Assembly (NCBI GenBank): GCA_951812925.1
Contig: OX638368.1
Coordinates: forward strand, 82,442,909 to 82,506,908
Direction: 5' to 3'
From: Calliopum simillimum
Taxonomy: Eukaryota; Arthropoda; Insecta; Diptera; Lauxaniidae
Length of the DNA stretch: 64,000 nucleotides
This document shows, one piece after another, positions 58,187 through 64,000 of this stretch; position 1 is the stretch's first letter; each line of letters opens with the position of its first letter. The position numbers were made by a program, and so were the translations under genes. The notes below the pieces were generated by a model. It worked only from the letters and a program-made list of their open reading frames with translations. It had not been told where the DNA came from and ran no database searches.

Positions 58187-59291
58187 GTAAGAGTGCTCAA
58201 AGAAAATATTCATTTTAAAAAAAAATTGGTAGGAGAAAAAAACCAAGAATCGACAGTGGAAAGAATCGAGATAGATGAAATTAAAGACACGAAGAAAAAA
58301 CACATTTAATACGCTCAAATCGCAGAGCTTCGCATATGTGAACAAATGCATTTAAACTGCAGCAAACAGTAACAGCAACAACAACAGCAACAACAACACC
58401 ATCATCATCAGCAGCAACAGCCAATGTGTTCTTTAACCGATTTTCTTACACCGCTGTATTGCATTTTGCTACATTAATGTTAATGATCAGTTTTTGTGTG
58501 TGTTTGTTGTTCTTGCTGTTTGTTGTTGTAGTTAACTGCTCGTTGTTGTTATTGTTACAGTATTATTACTTCGATTTAACGCGATCGGCAATCCAAAATA
58601 GCAAATTCGATGCATTAACATGTACGAATGAGTATGATGTTTGCTGATATTTTGTTGCTTTTTTTTTTGTTTGATGTCAGTAACGTGACAATCAACACCA
58701 ACAGAAAAATCAAGTTTGATATTTCACACTTAAATTCTCATTTCCAGATGTGGTAAGTGTACTCCTGAGGAGTTATAGGGAAAGAACTGATTTTGTAATC
58801 TGTTTTACAAAAACAATTTAGGTAACCCTAACGCTTTAGCGAAAATTTTTTAATGAGAAACTTTTAGCTAATTGTATGAACTTTTAAAAATATATTTAGT
58901 TTATAAGGTTTAAAAAAATTTTGCGAAGTTTTGGACCTTTAAAGCCGATATTTTAAATTTTTTTCCCTACTTTTTCACTTTGGTGGTCATTTTAGTAAGA
59001 AAAAGGTCCCATTAACATACCTTTTATAATTTTTTTTGGAGTTCTCGTCAAATTTCCTTTAATCCAGTTGCATATTTGTTATGCCAATTTTTGGATTTGA
59101 GATCAGAAAAAAAAAAATACTTTTTACGTTGCGCTGCATATGATGCCCTTTATCTAACGGAACCTTCAAACGAATTGTTTTTGAAAAGTATTTATTTTTT
59201 TTTTTTTTTTTTTTTGTGTCCTCATATTAAACAAATGTACTACTGAATTAAATGAAATTTTAATTAAATTGCCACCAAAGTCAAATAGTAC

Positions 59292-59944
59292 ACAGATCGA
59301 AGAAAACAAGCATAACTTGCGTTGTTAAATGAGTTTCTACCACATTCGTGAGTGTTTTAACTATGTTTCGTAGCTGATTTGGATTTAACAACGCTCCAAG
59401 ATCATACTTATTTTTATGGTGCGTTGCTAAATCACTCACGAACGTGATTATTTAGCAACGCTGGTTGCCAAGCGTTGTTAAATCCAAATCAGCAACGAAA
59501 CGTGGTCAAAACACTCACAAACGTGGTAGAAGCTAATTTTAAAACAAATACACCTTCAGTCAATCTCACAATACTGATGGCAGTGGCTGAGCTCGTTAAC
59601 GTCCGCATCTATCACACGACAGGTTCCAGGTTTACATCTCCCAATACCAAACAAAAATATACATATTTCTTTAAAGCAAACATTGAAAATTAAAAAAAAA
59701 ACATAATATCAGTTTCATTGTTGTTGACAGGAAAAAATAGAATTAAAAAAATTATAAAAAAATATATCTTTTTATATTTTATTAAGGAACGCGCGTTGTT
59801 AAATCACTCACAAACATAGTTGAAACTCATTTAGCAACGCGCGTTGTTGAAACTGCTACGAATGAGCCATGCGCAAAATTTGGGTCGCAACGTTGTTAAA
59901 ATAACCACGTTTCTGCCACTTTTGACAATGTTGTTTTCTCTGTT
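59292..59944. mobile_element. Nested foldback with GCGTTGTTAAAT words
   Basis: Ends ACAGATCGAAGAAAACAA and the complement of ACAGAGAAAACAA form imperfect terminal repeats. Inside, 'gcgttgttaaat' and 'acactcac(a/g)aacgtgg' words occur repeatedly in both orientations (59317-59540 and 59790-59850). A tRNA-derived head lies at 59575-59650. Boundaries are approximate. Confidence 0.5.
59575..59650 (+). mobile_element. tRNA-derived SINE head or tRNA pseudogene
   Basis: An A-box-like word, GTGGCTGAGCTCGTTAACG, is followed about 35 bases later by a degenerate B-box, AGGTTTACATCTCCC. A poly-A tract follows at 59692. Stem pairing is poor, so it is not a functional tRNA. Confidence 0.45.
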
Positions 59945-62359
59945 TAGGAAAAAATTCAAAAAATTCAAACTTTAAATGTTCAGAGCTTTGCGATATACTT
60001 TTAAGCCCTATAAACCAATTAACAACAACAATTCCTTAAAACGTTAGATTGACCGAAGGAAATTTTTTTTTTTTTTTTGTAAAACAAGTCAGAAAATCAG
60101 TTTGTTCCCTATAACTCTTCAGGAGTACATTTTAGACCACCAACAGGTGCAATTTTTTGTCAGTCTAGGCCTTCTCTATCACCTACCATAAGCTTTGTTT
60201 GTCTCCGATTTCGCTAAATTTGGAAATATGGTAGTACCAATTAATATGGTTTATGGTAGTAATAATGGTAATACCAATTAATAATTTTTTTCACCAAAAT
60301 TTTTTCAAATTAAAAATACTTTTTAATTTTTTTTTAAAAAACCCCTTACATTTTTTTTAAAAGTAGTTTAAATTAACGCTTAATTTATAAGCTTAAAAAT
60401 GTTATATGACTCAAGTTGGGATTCGGTCGCTACATGAGAGTTTTTGGCTTTTGAAGGCCCACGGCAGGCAAAACTCGTTTTTTACTGAAGAGGACGGCAT
60501 CTTACGAAAAAAGTGTACAAGGCATAAAATGTTTATAATCGTCTAAGGAATATGTGTGAAATTTTTGGAAAAATTTAAAAGGCACCATCAATGTTTGAGA
60601 GTCCCAGAGATCTGTCTTCTTCTTCTCTTGAAAGGTGATTTTCTGTTATTAACCACCAATCGAATGCATTCCTTTACAGACAACAGTAAGATATGTAATT
60701 CAATTTGCTTTAAAATAAACCAAAGCTTTGATTTAATTGACACACACTCAAATGTTCTTCGCAATATTTAAGTGGTGCCAGTTTATAAAGTTAATTTTGA
60801 AACAGTCCTTTCACCTATATTAGAACTAAGCTTCTTAATATTTGCGACTCAAGAAACTGTTTTGGAACTGCTAGGTAATACGTGATGTGAATGGCGTGTG
60901 CAATATAGACATTCCATCAGAACCAACAGAGCGCTACCGTGATTATTCTTTCTTTTGCCGTATTCTTCGTCTGTAAATGTTAGTCCCAATTGCTAACACT
61001 ATTAGCTTCACGTTAAATATTCACGAACAATACTTCCAAATAGATGCCATCCCTTAAAGCATTTGAAAATATATATTTCTGTATCCCTAAAACTTTTAGC
61101 AGGTTTGTGTTTAAGTCTTTCGTTTTTCTCACATTCAATTTCAAACATATTTAATAAAGATCTTTGGCTGTACTCGTTTGTCATTTTCAACTGTCAAGCA
61201 ATATTCTTGCGAATATCACGCCACTGTTGCTGCATTTATATAATGCTTTAGTTGTTGTTGTTGTTGTTGTTGTTGTTGAGGCTTCTTATTATTTTTTTTT
61301 TCTTTCACTCTGCCTTTATTGCAACTATTGTAACTGCGAGTTACTTCATTCTCATGCTAAATGTTTCATCATGAATTTATCGATTCTACCAGCCATACAA
61401 AAATCCGTCCATCTGTCCGTCCGTACGTTCATTTACTCGTATACGCGTAGTAGTCGTCGTCGCTGCGTGCTTTAACTTCGACATCTTCCACTTTTTGTGT
61501 TGTTGTTCGTGTGATTGTGCGAAATTCCTGCACCAAGGGATATCGACGGGATAAATATTGAGTTAACTAAAACTTATTAAGTTTAAAGCCAAAAAAAAGA
61601 GGCACAACAAAACAACAACCACTACCGAAGTAAGAAGACGCGCTGTAAAAACCGCGCTTGTACACGCCTATCACTTGCTTTTTGCCTGCACGCTTGTCCG
61701 TCGATGCAGCAGTCGAAAGAGTGATTGCGACGACTTATGGGCACGAAAGCGAATGTTGGCAATAAAACGGCGACTGTTGCTGCTTCTGTTGTTATCGTTA
61801 CCGTTGTTGGTTTTATTGTTGGTGTTGTTGCTATATGTTGTTGGTGGCAATTTATTCTGCTGCTGCTGCTGCCGCCGCTGCCATTCTAAGTCAATGTAAA
61901 GCAACCTGCCAAGCGAGGCAGGCGCACTCAACGACGTGTTCTACACGCACTGAAACAACATAAAATCTGCAACAGTAACAGCAACAACAACAAAAACAAC
62001 AACAACAATAATGAATGACAAAGCAGTGTTGCACCTTGGCTATAGAACTTATGAAGGCCCAAAATTGGACTGCAATATAATGGTGAAATATTATTTTAAA
62101 TTTTGAAAAATTGTATGTTTCAAAAGCATAATTTTCTGATGACAAATATGACATAAAGAGATTTTACCAGTCGTCAAAAAAAAGCAAATAATGGGGCTAT
62201 GATTGTTTGCAACCCAAGTGAAAAATAAGTGCCTCAAAAACTCTTCTGAAGTGCATCTTTATCACCAATAAGCGCTTCCGCTCCGTAAGAACTATTCTTT
62301 TTTTTTCAGATTGCATGTCATAGGATGTAAGCGAGAAAAAGCATACCCCAGCCTTACCA

Positions 62360-62430
62360 CAAAAGGGTTTAAAAAAAATCACCCGGGCTAGGTTCGAACC
62401 CATGTTGTTCTTACTACAGCCATATAAAAA
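62360..62430 (-). mobile_element. Possible tRNA-derived SINE fragment
   Basis: On the minus strand a strong B-box-like word, GGGTTCGAACCTAGCCC, follows an A-box-like TGGCTGTAGTAAG. The two are closer than in a tRNA gene, and T-rich sequence follows. This is weak but worth noting. Confidence 0.35.
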
Positions 62431-62807
62431 ATCATTGTGAACAAGCACTTTTGAAGTGCTTGGATCAGAAGCGCTTTCTTGTCATTTCCAAAGGAACATC
62501 TCTCGTAGAATCCGCGGCTATCTCCCGCGCTTACCTAACCTTCCCTATTTTTTTTTTTTTTTTTGCATAAGTTTTCATATTAATTTTTTTTTTCCTACAA
62601 AACGACCTACAGAGAAGTGTCATGCGATGCTTCTTTCAAAGTTATAATCAATTCAAGTTGAAATCATGAAATCCCATAAAACGACAAAAACAACTTGATG
62701 TCATGTTTAAATATTCATTAATTTTCAAAAAAAATCTTATGAAACCTTTCAAGAGCTTATTTTGAAGAAAAAGAGTATAGTAGGAGATACGAATAAGGAG
62801 AGATTTT

Positions 62808-63710
62808 CACTCATCTGTTTAATGGATGAAACATATTTTTTATGAAAGTAAATACGTTTAGAAACATATTGTGAGTGGGTTGCCTAAAAAAATCCTGGCA
62901 AGGCTATGGTTCATTCCATATTGAAAAGTGCATTTTTTTCAAAAAATCCACTCATCTGTTTAATGAAAAAATCATATACCATTCGAAAGTTTAGAGCCTC
63001 TACAATATGTAAAAGTAGGGTTGCCTATTTTTTTCCTGGCAAGGCATAGGGTTGCCAGGCTTTAAAACGTCGGCCAAAACCACAAATTTCCACTCATCTG
63101 TTTAATGAAAAAATTATATACCATTCGAAAGCTTAGAGCCTCTACAATATGTTAAAGTAGGGTTGCCTATTTTTTTCCTGGCAAGGCATAGGGTTTCCAG
63201 GCTTTAAAAGGTCAGTCAATACCACAAATTCGCACTATGCTTTTAAAAAAAAAATGTGTTTAATGGAAAAATTATATACCAATAGAAAGTTTAAAGCCTC
63301 TACAATATGTTAACGTAGAGTTTCCTATTTTTTCTGGCAAGGCATAGGGTTGCCAGGCTTTAAAAGGTCGGCCAACACCACAAATTTGCACTCATCTGTT
63401 TAATGAAAAAATTAGATGCCATTCGAAAGCTTAGAGCCTCTACAAAATGTAAAAGTAGGGTTGCCTATTTTTTTCCTGGCAAAGCATAGGGTTGCCAGGC
63501 TTTAAAGGTAGGCCAATACCATAAATTTGCACTATGTGTTTTTAAAAAAATTTGTTTAATGGAAAAATTATATACCAATCGAAAGTTTAAAGCCTCTACA
63601 ATGTGTTCACGTAGAGTTGCCTACTTTTTTCCTGGCAAGGCATAGGGATGCCAGGCTTTAAAAGGTCAGTCAATACCACAAATTTGCACTCATCTGTTTA
63701 ATAAATAAAT
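62808..63710 (+). repeat. Satellite array, about 142-base unit with dimeric higher-order structure
   Basis: Units start with CACTCATCTGTTTAATGAAA or the variant CACTATG at 62808, 62949, 63091, 63233, 63389, 63530 and 63687. Spacings are 141, 142, 142, 156, 141 and 157. The units share 'gcctctacaatatgt', 'gttgcctatttttttcctgg' and 'ggttgccaggctttaaaa'. The units at 63233 and 63530 share the CACTATG start, extra A-rich bases and 'acgtagagtt', so an A-B dimer of about 298 bases has been duplicated. Confidence 0.85.
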
Positions 63711-64000
63711 TTTGTGTTAAAATAAAGATAATTTCATTGCGAACACGGTGATACAGGGTTGCTTGTGAAAAACCTGTTTTAAGCCAGGGTTGCCGAGCTT
63801 TAAGAAATGAAATATTGGTACAAATGAAAATGTGCGACAGAGAGATCCGAGCGAACTATTCGGTTAGGATGTATACTAGACCTATCGTTAAAATTTAAAA
63901 TGAAAAAAACCGTGCTCCCAGGGGCTAAAAAGTTTCCTATTGGTGTAAATATCAAGCATAAAAATTTTGGTTCCGTTCGGAAAATATTTTACAGTGCCTC

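Larger units (their letters stand above)
58752..60135. mobile_element. Composite foldback element with a nested insertion
   Basis: The left edge 'gtactcctgaggagttatag' reappears inverted at the right edge ('ctataactcttcaggagtac', ending about 60135). Outer arms match over about 180 bases ('aaaatcagt' to 'taaaggtc'-like words). The left arm also matches the repeat at 26020-26480 inverted. The centre is occupied by another foldback at 59292-59944. Confidence 0.6.
58187..64000 (+). other. Ser: Intron of Ser running off the right edge
   Basis: The donor GTAAGA opens an intron of at least 5.8 kb. It contains the foldback 58752-60135 with nested elements, a unique-looking island at about 60950-62050 with GTT/CAA tracts (61250-61280, 61975-62010), and the satellite array at 62808-63710. 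No further Serrate exon was recognised. Confidence 0.8.

Noticed and set aside
59475..59693. 72-residue open frame
   Set aside because: It lies in a foldback element and crosses a tRNA-like SINE head. There are no protein features.
62580..62650. Candidate next Serrate exon (CTACAG then T-E-K-C-H-A-M)
   Set aside because: Only one cysteine, no EGF spacing, and a stop follows soon after. It does not match the expected end of EGF11.

Overview
This window is animal DNA, almost certainly from a higher (cyclorrhaphan) fly other than Drosophila. It carries eight exons of one gene on the + strand, the orthologue of Drosophila Serrate (Ser), the Jagged-type ligand of Notch. The exons lie at 21054-21187, 21468-21643, 27065-27494, 47670-48143, 48266-48393, 53848-53995, 54092-54217 and 58091-58186. 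Every junction is GT-AG and the reading phase is kept across all seven internal junctions. Together they give 1712 coding bases, from the end of the first EGF-like repeat to the eleventh. The signal peptide, N-terminal module and DSL domain must lie upstream of the window. The last EGF repeats, cysteine-rich region, membrane segment and tail must lie downstream.

Everything else is intronic or, at the left, presumed intronic. About 97 percent of the window is non-coding. Introns of 280, 122 and 96 bases alternate with introns of 5.4, 20.2, 5.5 and 3.9 kb, and at least 21 kb precedes the first visible exon. The long introns are filled with transposon remains. No second protein gene was found.

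Mobile elements, left to right: a palindromic Tc1-like element (90-1745); a LINE 3' end (2058-2377); a palindromic element with CACTG ends flanked by TAA (2723-3569); a palindromic hAT-like element with 8-base target duplication (5241-7193) that hosts a TATA-flanked element (5874-7156); a 1.7-kb CACGGTG palindrome (22011-23712); a second TATA-flanked element (23884-24733); a hAT-like MITE (24920-25664); a cluster of Helentron-like (DINE-1/HINE-type) elements (30275-35170) containing a three-level nest with a deleted Tc1 transposon; another LINE fragment (37372-37893); a second CACGGTG palindrome (38045-39422); further CACTG/TAA elements (41008-41493, 41969-43175); a transposase fragment (46825-46999); another Helentron-like copy (51891-52680); and a composite foldback (58752-60135). 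Two tandem arrays stand out: a 39-base minisatellite (49892-50751) and a roughly 142-base satellite with dimeric higher-order structure at the right edge (62808-63710).

The most interesting themes are the many long hairpins inside a single developmental gene's introns, the two TATA-flanked elements with repeated GGGTAATGTG sites, the nested rolling-circle-type elements, and two decayed coding stretches that I could not assign (6294-6718 and 35491-35724). Family names for transposons rest on termini, target duplications and recalled protein motifs; no database search was possible.
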